Source: Rhodanobacter_A agri (GTDB lineage: Bacteria > Pseudomonadota > Gammaproteobacteria > Xanthomonadales > Rhodanobacteraceae). From it: a stretch of DNA of 64,000 nucleotides. The notes below the pieces were generated by a model. That model was not told where the DNA came from, did no database searches, and saw nothing but the letters and a program-made list of their open reading frames with translations. Both the position numbers and the translations under genes were made by a program. The DNA lies in NCBI RefSeq assembly GCF_044904705.1, contig NZ_JADIKL010000001.1:372001-436000 (forward strand), in the 5' to 3' direction. Numbering within the stretch: the first letter of the stretch is position 1; each line of letters starts with the position of its first letter. Below are positions 50,397 through 59,526 of this stretch, piece by piece.

Positions 50397-51209
50397 ATGC
50401 GCTCGATGCCCTGCCCCTCCTCAATGGCCCGTACCCGTCGCTGGCGCTGGCTGCCTGCGTTGATGCTGCTGGCCGGCATGGCCGGTTGCGGCGCGTCGGC
50501 GCGCGCGCCGAGCAGCCGCGAGCTGGGCTTCGACGGCCAGAACTACCGCGTGGTGACGCTGGACCTGAAGCACGAACCGCTCACCCTGCACTGGCGCGAC
50601 CCGGCCAGCGGCGATGCCTACGGCGACATCGAAACCCTGCAGCAATGGGGCGAGGCACACGGCCAGCGCCTGCTGTTCGCCACCAATGCCGGCATCTACG
50701 ACCGCCAGAACGCGCCGCTCGGCTTGTACGTGGAGAACGGCAAGACCCTGGTGCCGCTGAACATGGCGCACGGCAATCCCGCCTCGGGCAACTTCTCGCT
50801 GCTGCCGAACGGCGTGTTCGCGATCTATCCCGACGGGCGCGCCGCGGTGCGCACCAGCGCTGCCTTCAAGGCCGACGGCAAACCCGTGCGCTGGGCCACC
50901 CAGTCCGGCCCGATGCTGGTCATCGACGGCCAGCTCAACCCGCAGTTCGTGGACGATTCCGGCAGCCTGAAATGGCGCAGCGGCGTCTGCGCGAAGACAC
51001 CCACCCAGGTGGTGTTCGCGGTGAGCGAGGTGCCGGTGAACTTCCACAGCTTCGCGCGGCTGTTCCGCGACGGGCTGGGCTGCCGCGACGCGCTGTACCT
51101 GGACGGCAGCATCTCGCAGATCTTCGTCAACGGCGAAGGCTATGCCGGCTCGCCGGCCTTCCTGGTCAGGCCGTACGCGGGCATCTTCGCGGTATTCGTG
51201 CCGCCATGA
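50397..51209 (+). CDS. phosphodiester glycosidase (NAGPA-like) lipoprotein
   Basis: A 270-aa protein of the NAGPA (phosphodiester alpha-GlcNAcase) domain family, probably acting on exported glycans or teichoic-type links. A lipobox AGMAGC ends the signal region. Domain markers: FATNAGIYDRQNAPLGLYVE, RWATQSGPMLVIDGQ, and CRDALYLDGSISQIFVNG. Starts at 50397, 50406 and 50424 are all possible; all keep the lipobox. Its TGA overlaps the ATG of the penicillin acylase gene, so the two are coupled. Confidence 0.82.
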   Translation: MRSMPCPSSMARTRRWRWLPALMLLAGMAGCGASARAPSSRELGFDGQNYRVVTLDLKHEPLTLHWRDPASGDAYGDIETLQQWGEAHGQRLLFATNAGIYDRQNAPLGLYVENGKTLVPLNMAHGNPASGNFSLLPNGVFAIYPDGRAAVRTSAAFKADGKPVRWATQSGPMLVIDGQLNPQFVDDSGSLKWRSGVCAKTPTQVVFAVSEVPVNFHSFARLFRDGLGCRDALYLDGSISQIFVNGEGYAGSPAFLVRPYAGIFAVFVPP

Positions 51210-53614
51210 AGCCGCGCCGCCTCCGCTGGTGGCACGTCATGTTGGCCAGCGTGGCCATCCTGCTGCTGGCAGCGTCGGGCACAGGCTGGTACCTGCTCGC
51301 CGGCAGCCGCGCCCGGCTGGACGGTCAGGTGTCGACGCGCGGCGTGCAGGCACCGGTCGAAATCCAGCGCGACATGCTGGGTACGGCCACGCTGACCGGC
51401 CGCAGCCGCGACGACCTCGACTTCGCGCTGGGCTACGTACATGCGCAGGAGCGCTATTTCGAGATGGATCTGACGCGCCGCGTCTCCGCGGGCGAATTGG
51501 CCGAACTGGTCGGCCCGGCGGCACTCCCTACCGATCTCAACCATCGCCAGCACCGCTTGCGCGCCGTAGCCGAAGCGGCCTATGCGCAATTGCCACCGGC
51601 CCAGCGGCAGCAGCTCGATCGCTATCGGGACGGCGTCAACGCCGGTCTCGACGCACTGCGCGTGCAACCCTGGGAATACCTGTTGCTGCGCTCGAAGCCC
51701 AGGCCCTGGCGTTCGGAGGACACGCTGCTGGTGCTTGCCGCGATGTACCTCGACCTCAACCACGACGGCCGCAACATGCGCGAGCTGCGCATCGCCGAGA
51801 TGCACGCGACCCTGCCCGGCCCGCTGGTGGATTTCCTGCTCGCGCCGGATCCGACCTGGGAGGCGCCGTTGCAGGGGCCGCTGTCGCCGCAGCCGGTGCC
51901 GCCCGATGCCGGCACCTTCGACCTGCGCACGCTGCCCGCGGCGAAACCCGTCGCCAGCCTCGCTGCCGTGCTGGCACCCAGCCGCGACACGCACCGGCCC
52001 GGCAGCAACAATTTCGCGGTGGCCGGCGCGCTCACCGGCACGGGTGCAGCGATGCTGGCGGACGACATGCACCTGGCGCTGCGCGTGCCCGACATCTGGT
52101 TCCGTACCCGCTTGCGCTACCCCGACCCTGGCGCCCCGCACGGCGAACGCGACGTGGCCGGGGTGAGCCTGCCTGGCACACCAGCCGTGGTGGTGGGCTC
52201 CAACGGCCAGATCGCCTGGGGTTTCACCAACAGCTACGGCGACTGGATGGACTGGGTGCGCGTGCAGCTCGATCCGCACGATCCCTCGCTCTACAAGGTG
52301 CCTGAAGGCTGGGCCAAGCTGCAGATGCACGAGGAGATCATCCGCGTAAAGGGCGCAGCCCCGCACAGCTTGCAGGTGGAAGACACGCGCTGGGGCCCGG
52401 TCCTGGCGAAAGACACCGACGGCACGCCGCTGGCACTGGCCTGGATCGCCCAGCAGCCGCGCGCCTACAACCTCGGCCTGATGCAGCTGGAACACATCGC
52501 CAGCGCCGCGGCCGCGCTCGAGCAGGCCCCCACCTTCGGCATGCCGCCGCAAAACATCCTGGTGGCCGACCGTGCCGGCCACATCGGCTGGACCATCGCC
52601 GGCAACGGCATCCCGCTGCGCAACAGCCAGGATCCACTGCTCCCCGCCGACTGGTCGCAACCCGGCAGTGGCTGGGCCGGCTGGGTGGCGCCGTCACAGT
52701 ATCCACGCGTGCTCGATCCTGCCGACGGCCGGCTGTGGACGGCGAACAATCGCACCGTGGGTGGCGCTGCCCTGGCCTTGCTCGGCGGTGGCGGCCACGA
52801 CCTCGGTGCGCGGGCGCAGCAGATCCGCGACGACTTGTTTGCCCATACGGGCTTCACGCCCGGCAACCTGCTCGACATCCAGCTCGACGACCGCGCTGCG
52901 TTCCTCAGCCGCTGGCAGCGCCTGCTGCAAGACACCTTGGCCGACAGCAAGGAACCCGCACTGCGACAGTTGCGCGAGCTCACCGCCAGCTGGCGCAACC
53001 GCGCCGATCCGGACAGCGTGGATTACCGGCTGGTGCGTGCCTTCCGCCGCCAGGTGCACGACGCAGTGCTTACGCCGTTCGCCGCGCGCGTCAATGCGAA
53101 ATTCCCCGACTTCGCCTGGCCCGATCTCGGCAATCCCGAGGCCGCGGTGTGGATGGTGATACAGCAGCAGCCGATGAACCTGCTCGATCCGAAATACGCG
53201 AACTGGCATGCCCTGCTGCTCGACGCCGCGCGCCAGGTGGCCGATACGCTGGGCAAGGAGCCGGGTGGACTCGCTGCACGCCGCTGGGGCGAGGTCAACC
53301 ATGCCGGGATAGCCCACCCGCTGTCCCACGCCCTGCCCGGCTTCGTGGCGCACTTCCTGGACATGCCGGACGACGAGCTGTCCGGCGATGACAACATGCC
53401 GCGCGTGGCGCGGCCCGGCTTCGGCGCCTCCGAGCGCTTCGACGTGTCGCCCGGCCACGAGGCGCAAGGCGTGCTGGAAATGCCCGGCGGCCAGAGCGAC
53501 AACCCGCTGTCGCCCTATTACGGTGCCGGCCACGGCGACTGGGTGAACGGCCGCCCCACGCCGCTGCTGCCCGGCCCCGCGCAGCACACGCTGACGCTGG
53601 CGCCGATGCACTGA
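51206..53614 (+). CDS. penicillin acylase family (S45) hydrolase
   Basis: An 802-aa Ntn-hydrolase precursor with an N-terminal helix (VMLASVAILLLAASGTGWYLL). Autocleavage should occur before Ser267 in RPGSNNFAVAG, giving alpha and beta chains. GYVHAQERYFEMDLTRRVSA and GQIAWGFTNSYGDWMDW are S45 hallmarks. Natural substrates are often acyl-homoserine lactones or N-acyl amino acids rather than penicillins; which one cannot be told here. It is translationally coupled to the lipoprotein gene before it. Confidence 0.92.
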   Translation: MKPRRLRWWHVMLASVAILLLAASGTGWYLLAGSRARLDGQVSTRGVQAPVEIQRDMLGTATLTGRSRDDLDFALGYVHAQERYFEMDLTRRVSAGELAELVGPAALPTDLNHRQHRLRAVAEAAYAQLPPAQRQQLDRYRDGVNAGLDALRVQPWEYLLLRSKPRPWRSEDTLLVLAAMYLDLNHDGRNMRELRIAEMHATLPGPLVDFLLAPDPTWEAPLQGPLSPQPVPPDAGTFDLRTLPAAKPVASLAAVLAPSRDTHRPGSNNFAVAGALTGTGAAMLADDMHLALRVPDIWFRTRLRYPDPGAPHGERDVAGVSLPGTPAVVVGSNGQIAWGFTNSYGDWMDWVRVQLDPHDPSLYKVPEGWAKLQMHEEIIRVKGAAPHSLQVEDTRWGPVLAKDTDGTPLALAWIAQQPRAYNLGLMQLEHIASAAAALEQAPTFGMPPQNILVADRAGHIGWTIAGNGIPLRNSQDPLLPADWSQPGSGWAGWVAPSQYPRVLDPADGRLWTANNRTVGGAALALLGGGGHDLGARAQQIRDDLFAHTGFTPGNLLDIQLDDRAAFLSRWQRLLQDTLADSKEPALRQLRELTASWRNRADPDSVDYRLVRAFRRQVHDAVLTPFAARVNAKFPDFAWPDLGNPEAAVWMVIQQQPMNLLDPKYANWHALLLDAARQVADTLGKEPGGLAARRWGEVNHAGIAHPLSHALPGFVAHFLDMPDDELSGDDNMPRVARPGFGASERFDVSPGHEAQGVLEMPGGQSDNPLSPYYGAGHGDWVNGRPTPLLPGPAQHTLTLAPMH

Positions 53615-53624
53615 GCTGCCCGAC

Positions 53625-54011
53625 TCAGGCGATGCGGTAGTCGAACGTGTACGAATGCCCGCCCTGTGCGTCGATGTGGATCGTCAGCGTGCCGGCCAGG
53701 CCGGCCAGTTCGCCGCTGCCCGAATCCGGCACCACGCCTACGACCAGCGTGGACGCGCCGCGATCCATGGTGCCCGAGTGCTGCAGCACGAATGCGCCGC
53801 GCCGGCCGTGCAGCGTGCCGACCACCCGCTCCATCGCCACGTAGCCAGCCGAACCATCCACGGCGCTGCGGTACGCCAGCATCTCGCCGAGGCTGTGCGC
53901 CTCGAGGTCGCCGCCGAATTGCTTGTCGATGCTCATGCGGCCCAGCCCGCTGTCCGCGAGCGCCGGCGGCTGCGGCTCCAGTTTTACCGTAAACGTACCG
54001 CTGGCATGCAT
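53625..54011 (-). CDS. DUF3224 family protein
   Basis: A 128-aa beta-barrel-like protein of the DUF3224 family (allene oxide cyclase barrel-like fold). It begins MHASGTFTVKLEPQPP, then RMSIDKQFGGDLEAHSLGEM and FVLQHSGTMDRG. No signal peptide. Function unknown. It is divergent from the AraC gene, with 92 bases between the starts, and nearly abuts the acylase stop on the other side. Confidence 0.9.
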   Translation of the reverse strand: MHASGTFTVKLEPQPPALADSGLGRMSIDKQFGGDLEAHSLGEMLAYRSAVDGSAGYVAMERVVGTLHGRRGAFVLQHSGTMDRGASTLVVGVVPDSGSGELAGLAGTLTIHIDAQGGHSYTFDYRIA

Positions 54012-54103
54012 GGTTCATTCTCCTGGCGGATGGGCACGATCGTGCGACGGCACCGCCTCTGCGATGATCGCCTCCTGCGTATTCCAACACCACCGACGTC
54101 CCG

Positions 54104-54934
54104 ATGATTGGAAAAACACGACGCCCCGCGCCAACCACCACCGATGCACCACGCGGTGTGCTGCATACGCAGCTGGGCGACGGCGCGTTCGAGCACGCGC
54201 GGCAGACGCCTGCGCCAGCGCTGGCCGCCTGCGTCGAGCATTACTGGTGCGTACGCTGGGATTTGCGTGGCCATCCGCCGCAGTTGCAGGAAACGCTGCC
54301 GCATCCGAACGTACACCTGGTGGCCGAGCACGGCGAAGCGCGCGTATGGGGCGTGCACGATGGCCGCTACCGCCGCATGCTGGAAGGTCGCGAAACCGTG
54401 TTCGGCGTGAAATTCGCGGCCGGCGGCTTCCACGGCTTCCTGCGTGGACCGGTGGGTGCGCTGGCAAACCGCTCGCTACCAGCACGCGACGTGTTCGGCA
54501 ATGGCATCGACGCCATCGTGCCTGGTTTGCCGGCATGCGCGGACATCGCCGCGATGGCGGCGCTGGTCGAGCCGCTGCTGCTGGCGCAGCTGCCTCCGCC
54601 CGATCCGCTGGCGGCGCAGGCGCGTCTGCTGGTGGCGCGGGCGGCGAGTGATCGCGAACTGCTGCGCGCGGAACAACTGGCCGAGCACGCAGGCATCGGG
54701 CTGCGCGCACTGCAGCGCCTGTTCCGCGACTACGTGGGCGCCAGCCCGAAATGGGTGATCCAGCGCTACCGCCTGCACGAGGCGGTAGCACAACTGCAGG
54801 CAGGCCACACACTGGACTGGGCCGGACTGGCGCTGGCGCTCGGTTACTACGACCAGGCCCATTTCATCCGCGACTTCCGCCGCCTGGTAGGCCGCGCGCC
54901 AGCGGACTACGCGCGGTGCCAGCGCACTGGCTGA
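54104..54934 (+). CDS. AraC family regulator with DUF6597-type N-terminus
   Basis: A 276-aa regulator. The N-terminal part (ALAACVEHYWCVRWDLRGHP, LPHPNVHLVAEHG) is of the DUF6597 type found in one group of AraC proteins. The C-terminal part has ASDRELLRAEQLAEHAGIGL, then RALQRLFRDYVGASPKWVIQ and GYYDQAHFIRDFRRLVG, the two helix-turn-helix units. It may control the divergent DUF3224 gene. Effector unknown. Confidence 0.88.
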   Translation: MIGKTRRPAPTTTDAPRGVLHTQLGDGAFEHARQTPAPALAACVEHYWCVRWDLRGHPPQLQETLPHPNVHLVAEHGEARVWGVHDGRYRRMLEGRETVFGVKFAAGGFHGFLRGPVGALANRSLPARDVFGNGIDAIVPGLPACADIAAMAALVEPLLLAQLPPPDPLAAQARLLVARAASDRELLRAEQLAEHAGIGLRALQRLFRDYVGASPKWVIQRYRLHEAVAQLQAGHTLDWAGLALALGYYDQAHFIRDFRRLVGRAPADYARCQRTG

Positions 54935-54947
54935 GGCGCTAGATGTC

Positions 54948-56324
54948 TCAGACGTCGAGCTGCATGCCCGGCTGCGACAACGTGACCGCGACGCCGAAGC
55001 GCTGCTTCAGCGACGCCGCCAGGGCCTCGCGCGCCGGGTTCTCGCCATGCGCCAGCGCCACCGGCGGATGGTTGGGACTGGTGCCGTACCAATCCAGCAG
55101 ACTCTGCTGGTCGGCGTGCGCGGACAGGCCGCCCACGGTGTGGATGTGTGCGTGCACCGAAATCTCTCCACCGAACATGCGCACCTGCTTCACGCCGTTC
55201 ACCAGCAGACGCCCCAGCGTGCCGGCGGCCTGATAGCCGACGAAGATCACGTGATTGCGCGCGTAGGCGAGGTTGTTCTCAAGGTGGTGGCGCACCCGTC
55301 CGCCATTGGCCATGCCGGAACCGGCGATGATGATGGCGCCGCCGTGGATGCGGTTGATCGCCTTGCTGTCGTCCACGCTTTCGCTGACGCGCAGGTTCGG
55401 CAGCTTGAACGGCTTGATGCGCCCGCGCCACACCGCGGCCGCCTCGGCGTCGAACAACTCCTCGTGGCGGTCGTAGACCGCCGTCACCTTGGCTGCCATC
55501 GGGCTGTCGAGGAAGATCGTCCACTTCGCGAGGTTCCAGTCCTCGAAGTGTTCGGCAAACCAGTACAGCAGCTCCTGGCTGCGTCCCACCGCGAACGCGG
55601 GAATCACCACGTTGCCGCCGTCTGCCTGTGCCGCGGCGAGGATCTGCCCCAGCTCGGCCACGGTGGCGGCGCGATCCTTGTGGTTGCGGTCGCCGTAGGT
55701 GGATTCCATCAGGATCAGGTCGGTGCGTGGCGGCGATGCCGGGTCGCGCAGGATGGGCGTGCCACGCATGCCGACGTCGCCGGTGAACAGCATCGAGCGA
55801 CCGTCCGCGCGCAACTCGATCATCGCCGAGCCGAGGATGTGCCCGGCCTCGTGCAGGCGCACGGTCACGCCGGGCAGGATTTCCGTGTCCACCTCATAGG
55901 CCAGCGGGTGCAGCTGTTGCTGCGCCGCGGTGACGTCGGCGGCGGTGTAGAGCGGCGCGACGTCCGGCTGGCCCGGCGCATGCTCGCGATTCTCGCGCTC
56001 GGCGTTGTGCTCGGACAGCGAGGCAGCGTCGAGCAGCATGATCGGGAACAGGTCGCAGGTGGCCGCCTGCGCGTAGACCGGCCCCTTGAAGCCGCGCTTG
56101 ACCAGCAGCGGCACGCGGCCGATGTGGTCGATATGCGCGTGGCTGATGACCAGCGCGTCGATCGAAGCCGGATCGAACGCAAATGGCTCGGCGTTGCGCG
56201 CATCCGCCTCGCGGCCGCCTTGCACCATGCCGCAGTCGAGCAGGATGCGCTTGCCGGCCACCTCGACCAGATGGCAGGAGCCGGTGACTTCACCGCCCGC
56301 CGCGCCGTGGAATTCGATACGCAT
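54948..56324 (-). CDS. metallo-beta-lactamase/beta-CASP RNase-like protein
   Basis: A 458-aa two-domain nuclease of the MBL plus beta-CASP type (CPSF73/YsgA-like). Zinc site: SHAHIDHIGR (HxHxDH), AGHILGSA, and FTGDVGMRGTP. beta-CASP part: NVVIPAFAVGRSQELLYWF, IIIAGSGMANGGRVRHHL and the closing TVGGLSAHADQQSLLDWY (motif C His). This group processes or degrades RNA. Convergent with the AraC gene; 43 nt before the dapE stop, so it may end the dap-side transcript. Confidence 0.9.
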   Translation of the reverse strand: MRIEFHGAAGGEVTGSCHLVEVAGKRILLDCGMVQGGREADARNAEPFAFDPASIDALVISHAHIDHIGRVPLLVKRGFKGPVYAQAATCDLFPIMLLDAASLSEHNAERENREHAPGQPDVAPLYTAADVTAAQQQLHPLAYEVDTEILPGVTVRLHEAGHILGSAMIELRADGRSMLFTGDVGMRGTPILRDPASPPRTDLILMESTYGDRNHKDRAATVAELGQILAAAQADGGNVVIPAFAVGRSQELLYWFAEHFEDWNLAKWTIFLDSPMAAKVTAVYDRHEELFDAEAAAVWRGRIKPFKLPNLRVSESVDDSKAINRIHGGAIIIAGSGMANGGRVRHHLENNLAYARNHVIFVGYQAAGTLGRLLVNGVKQVRMFGGEISVHAHIHTVGGLSAHADQQSLLDWYGTSPNHPPVALAHGENPAREALAASLKQRFGVAVTLSQPGMQLDV

Positions 56325-56367
56325 GCTTCGCCTCCGTTGCTAACACTCGATGAAGATATCGCCGTAC

Positions 56368-57519
56368 TCAGTCCGGCAACAGCCACTCGCAGATCGCCTG
56401 ATACAGGTCGGGCAAATGCTCTAGCTGGGCCACGTCCACGCATTCGTCCACCTTGTGGATGCTCGCGTTGACCGGCCCCAGCTCCACCACCTCGGCGCCC
56501 AGCGGTGCGATGAAGCGGCCGTCCGAGGTGCCGCCGCCGGTGCTTTGCTCGGGCTGCGTGCCGCACAGCTCGCGGCACACGCCCACCACCACGTCGCGCA
56601 GCCTGCCGCCCGGCGGGGTGAGGAAGGGTTCGCCCGAGAGATTCCACTCAAGCGCGAAATCCAGCCCGTGCCGGCGCAGGATCGCTTCGGTGCGCGCGCG
56701 CAGGTCTTCCGCGCGGCTGGCGGTGCAGTAGCGGAAATTGATCAGCGCGACGAGCTCGCCGGGGATCACGTTGTTGGCGCCGGTACCCGCATTGAGATTG
56801 GAAACCTGGAACGAGGTGGGCGGAAAATCCGTGTTGCCCTCGTCCCAGCGTTCGGCCGCCAGCTCGGCCAGTGCCGGCGCGAAAGCATGGATCGGATTCA
56901 ACGCTTTTTCCGGGTACGCCACGTGCCCTTGCACGCCACGCACGGTCAAGGTGCCGGAGAGCGAACCGCGACGCCCCACGCGGATCAGGTCGCCCAGCAC
57001 CGCCTTCGCCGACGGCTCGCCCACCACGCACCAGTCGATGCGCTCGCCGCGGGCGCGAAAACCTTCGGCCACCTTGCGCACGCCGTCGAGGTTGGTTGGG
57101 CCTTCCTCGTCGCTGGTGAGCAGCAGCGCCACACGGCCGCTATGCCGCGGGTGCGCCGAAACAAAGCGCTCCAGCGCGACTGCCATCGCCGCCACCGCAC
57201 CCTTCATGTCGGCGGCGCCGCGGCCGTATAGACATCCATCGCGAATGACCGGTTCGAACGGCGGACTCTGCCACGACGCTTCCGGCCCCGTCGGCACCAC
57301 GTCGGTATGGCCGAGGAAGGCCAGGGTCGGGCCCGGTTCTGCCGAAGCATGATCGCCGTGCACGGCCCAGAGGTTGTCCACCTCGCCGTGGCGCAGGTGT
57401 GCGATGCGGAAACCCGCCTGCTGCAGCCGTTCGGCCAGCAGCACCTGGCAACCGGCGTCGTCCGGCGTCACCGAACGGCGGCGGATCAATTCACAGGCAA
57501 GGTCGAGCACATCGGACAT
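56368..57519 (-). CDS. dapE: succinyl-diaminopimelate desuccinylase
   Basis: A 383-aa M20 zinc hydrolase of lysine and diaminopimelate synthesis, making LL-DAP from its succinyl form. LAFLGHTDVVPTG (zinc His/Asp), YGRGAADMKG, LLLTSDEEGPTNLDG (catalytic Glu pair) and GGGTSDGRFIAPLGAEVVE are all there. It is the last of a run that starts with dapD (59523-60350). Confidence 0.96.
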   Translation of the reverse strand: MSDVLDLACELIRRRSVTPDDAGCQVLLAERLQQAGFRIAHLRHGEVDNLWAVHGDHASAEPGPTLAFLGHTDVVPTGPEASWQSPPFEPVIRDGCLYGRGAADMKGAVAAMAVALERFVSAHPRHSGRVALLLTSDEEGPTNLDGVRKVAEGFRARGERIDWCVVGEPSAKAVLGDLIRVGRRGSLSGTLTVRGVQGHVAYPEKALNPIHAFAPALAELAAERWDEGNTDFPPTSFQVSNLNAGTGANNVIPGELVALINFRYCTASRAEDLRARTEAILRRHGLDFALEWNLSGEPFLTPPGGRLRDVVVGVCRELCGTQPEQSTGGGTSDGRFIAPLGAEVVELGPVNASIHKVDECVDVAQLEHLPDLYQAICEWLLPD

Positions 57520-57599
57520 GGTGGCGCAGATGGCGAACGGGGATGCCGCAGCATAGCAGTGCGCAAGGCATGCCCCGATCTATTCGGCGCATCCCGCGC

Positions 57600-58664
57600 T
57601 CAGCCGGCGAGCACCGTTCCCAGCAGGTGGCCCACGCCGTAGGTGATTGCCGCCGCGGCCACGGTGATCGCGAACTGACGCGCGATCGAGAACAGCATGC
57701 CGCGCCCGGTGAACAGCGATGTGCCGGTGCCGATCACCGCCAGCCCCGCAGTGGCGGCGGCGGCGCTACCGAGCAGCGCGGCATGGCCGTGCAGGAACAG
57801 GTACGGCGCCACCGGAAACGCCGCGCCGAACGCGAACAGGCAGAACGAGGACAGCGCCGCGCCCCACGCCGAGCCGCCCAGTTCCTCCGGGTCGACGCCG
57901 AGATCCTCGCGCACCACGGTATCCAGCGCGGCGCGCGGCGTCTCGGCGAGATGCTCGGCCAGGTGTTCTGCCTCGGCGTGGCCCAGTCCTTTATCGCGAT
58001 AGATGCCGGCGATGTGGCTCACGCCATCTTCGGGTGCCACTGCGAGCCGTTCGGCGCGCTCGGTGATCTGCGCCTGGTAGAACTCGCGCGAGCTGTTCAC
58101 GCTCAGCCACTCGCCCAGCGCCATCGAGCAGGCGCCGGCGACCAGCCCGGCCAGGCCGGCCAGCAGCACGGCGCGGTCGCTGGCGGCGGCGCCGGCCATG
58201 CCCATCACCAGGCTGAGGTTGGAGACCAGGCCGTCGTTGGCGCCCAGCACCGCGGCACGCAACGTATTGCCGCTCTGCGCACGATGGTTGTGGCCGCGCG
58301 CAGTGCGCAGGTGTGGCGGTACGAAGTGATCGCGATGGCCGCTGCGGTCCACCGGCGTCGCATCGTGATCGGCATGTTCCAGCCGCACCACGGTGGGCAT
58401 CACGAATTCGGTGCCGAAGGCCTGCGCGAACCAGCCCAGTACGCGTATGCGCAAGCCGATGCGCGGCGACGGCACGGCAGCGCCGGACTCGCGCAGGCGC
58501 GATTCCCAGAACGCTGCGTTGACCTGTTCGCCGTCGGCGATGCGCCGGTACACGCGCGCCAGTCGCGGGTCGGCCGCCAGCTCGGCCAACCGCGCGTACA
58601 GCGCGGCGTTGTCGCGCTCGATGCGCAGGTTGATGCGGTAGTGGCGGATACGGTGGTCGCTCAT
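57600..58664 (-). CDS. VIT1/CCC1 family transporter with N-terminal ferritin-like domain
   Basis: A 354-aa protein. Residues 1-100 are a helical ferritin-like domain (NAALYARLAELAADPRLARVY, then EQVNAAFWESRLRESG), and the C-terminal 230 residues are the VIT1/CCC1 iron-manganese transporter: LGANDGLVSNLSLVMG, GACSMALGEWLSVNSSREFY and closing membrane helices. It should move iron or manganese out of the cytoplasm with the ferritin-like part as a sensor or cap. The DUF2165 gene precedes it by 4 nt. Confidence 0.92.
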   Translation of the reverse strand: MSDHRIRHYRINLRIERDNAALYARLAELAADPRLARVYRRIADGEQVNAAFWESRLRESGAAVPSPRIGLRIRVLGWFAQAFGTEFVMPTVVRLEHADHDATPVDRSGHRDHFVPPHLRTARGHNHRAQSGNTLRAAVLGANDGLVSNLSLVMGMAGAAASDRAVLLAGLAGLVAGACSMALGEWLSVNSSREFYQAQITERAERLAVAPEDGVSHIAGIYRDKGLGHAEAEHLAEHLAETPRAALDTVVREDLGVDPEELGGSAWGAALSSFCLFAFGAAFPVAPYLFLHGHAALLGSAAAATAGLAVIGTGTSLFTGRGMLFSIARQFAITVAAAAITYGVGHLLGTVLAG

Positions 58665-58668
58665 GGCG

Positions 58669-59166
58669 TCAGCCTTCCAGTTCGTCGTCGCGCTGGCCCA
58701 GCCACAGCAACATCGCCAGCAGCACGATGGCGAAGCGGAACGCACTGGCGATGCCGTTCCACTGGCTGGACATCCACATGCCGAACCACTCGCCGCCGAT
58801 CGCCACGAAACCACCCAGCCACAGCAGCACGCCGGCGGTCAGTCCCAGCACGGCGACGCGCTTGGCGCGCTGGAATGCCGCTGCCGTGCACCGCCGGGCG
58901 CGCCACAGCCGCCACGTGCCCAGCCAGCACAGCACGGCGGCCAGCGTCTCGACCGCAATGATCAGCGCATAGGCCGCATGCTGTAGCAGCGGCGAATGGA
59001 TGGCGCGGTAACCGATGTGCGCGCTGGGGAAGATCGTGTCCATCGCCAGCACATGCTGCACGAACGGCCAGTTGCTGCCGTAGTCACTGAGGTTGCCGAA
59101 GGCGACCAGCGCAATCCACAGCGCGATCGCCGCCAGCACCGCGATCTTGCACAGGCGCACGAGCAT
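58669..59166 (-). CDS. DUF2165 membrane protein
   Basis: A 165-aa four-helix membrane protein of the DUF2165 family: LWIALVAFGNLSDYGSNWPF, HVLAMDTIFPSAHIGYRAI, and GGFVAIGGEWFGMWMSSQWN. Function unknown. It sits 3 nt after the ArsC-like gene and 4 nt before the VIT1 gene, so it is an internal member of the operon that starts with dapD. Confidence 0.92.
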   Translation of the reverse strand: MLVRLCKIAVLAAIALWIALVAFGNLSDYGSNWPFVQHVLAMDTIFPSAHIGYRAIHSPLLQHAAYALIIAVETLAAVLCWLGTWRLWRARRCTAAAFQRAKRVAVLGLTAGVLLWLGGFVAIGGEWFGMWMSSQWNGIASAFRFAIVLLAMLLWLGQRDDELEG

Positions 59167-59169
59167 CCG

Positions 59170-59526
59170 TCAGCGACCGAACAGCTTCTTGAAGCCGTTA
59201 TCGCTGAAACCCACGCTGACGCTGCCGTCTTCCTGCAGCACCACCGGGCGGCGGATCAGCGCCGGATATTCCTTCAGCAGCAGGGTCCACTCGGGATCGC
59301 TGCCCGGGCTCTTGCGCTGCGGCAGCAGGTTGCGCCAGGTGGTGGAGGACTTGTTGACCAGCGCTTCCCAGCCGCCTAGCTGCTGGGCCCAGGTCTTCAG
59401 CGTGGCCGCCGGCACCGGGTTGGCGCGGTAGTCCACGAACGTGTACGGCACCGCGAAACGGTCCAGCCAGTTGCGTGCCTTGCGGCAGGTGTCGCACGTG
59501 GGCAGGCCGTAGACCGTGGCGCTCAT
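59170..59526 (-). CDS. ArsC/Spx-like reductase (YffB-type)
   Basis: A 118-aa thioredoxin-fold protein of the ArsC/Spx family. The N-terminal CDTCRKA loop (Cys-x2-Cys) follows TVYGLPT, and IRRPVVLQEDG is the conserved Arg-containing strand. In E. coli the same kind of gene (yffB) lies beside dapE. An arsenate role is unlikely: it lacks the ars neighbours. Its ATG overlaps the dapD stop (ATGA). Confidence 0.9.
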   Translation of the reverse strand: MSATVYGLPTCDTCRKARNWLDRFAVPYTFVDYRANPVPAATLKTWAQQLGGWEALVNKSSTTWRNLLPQRKSPGSDPEWTLLLKEYPALIRRPVVLQEDGSVSVGFSDNGFKKLFGR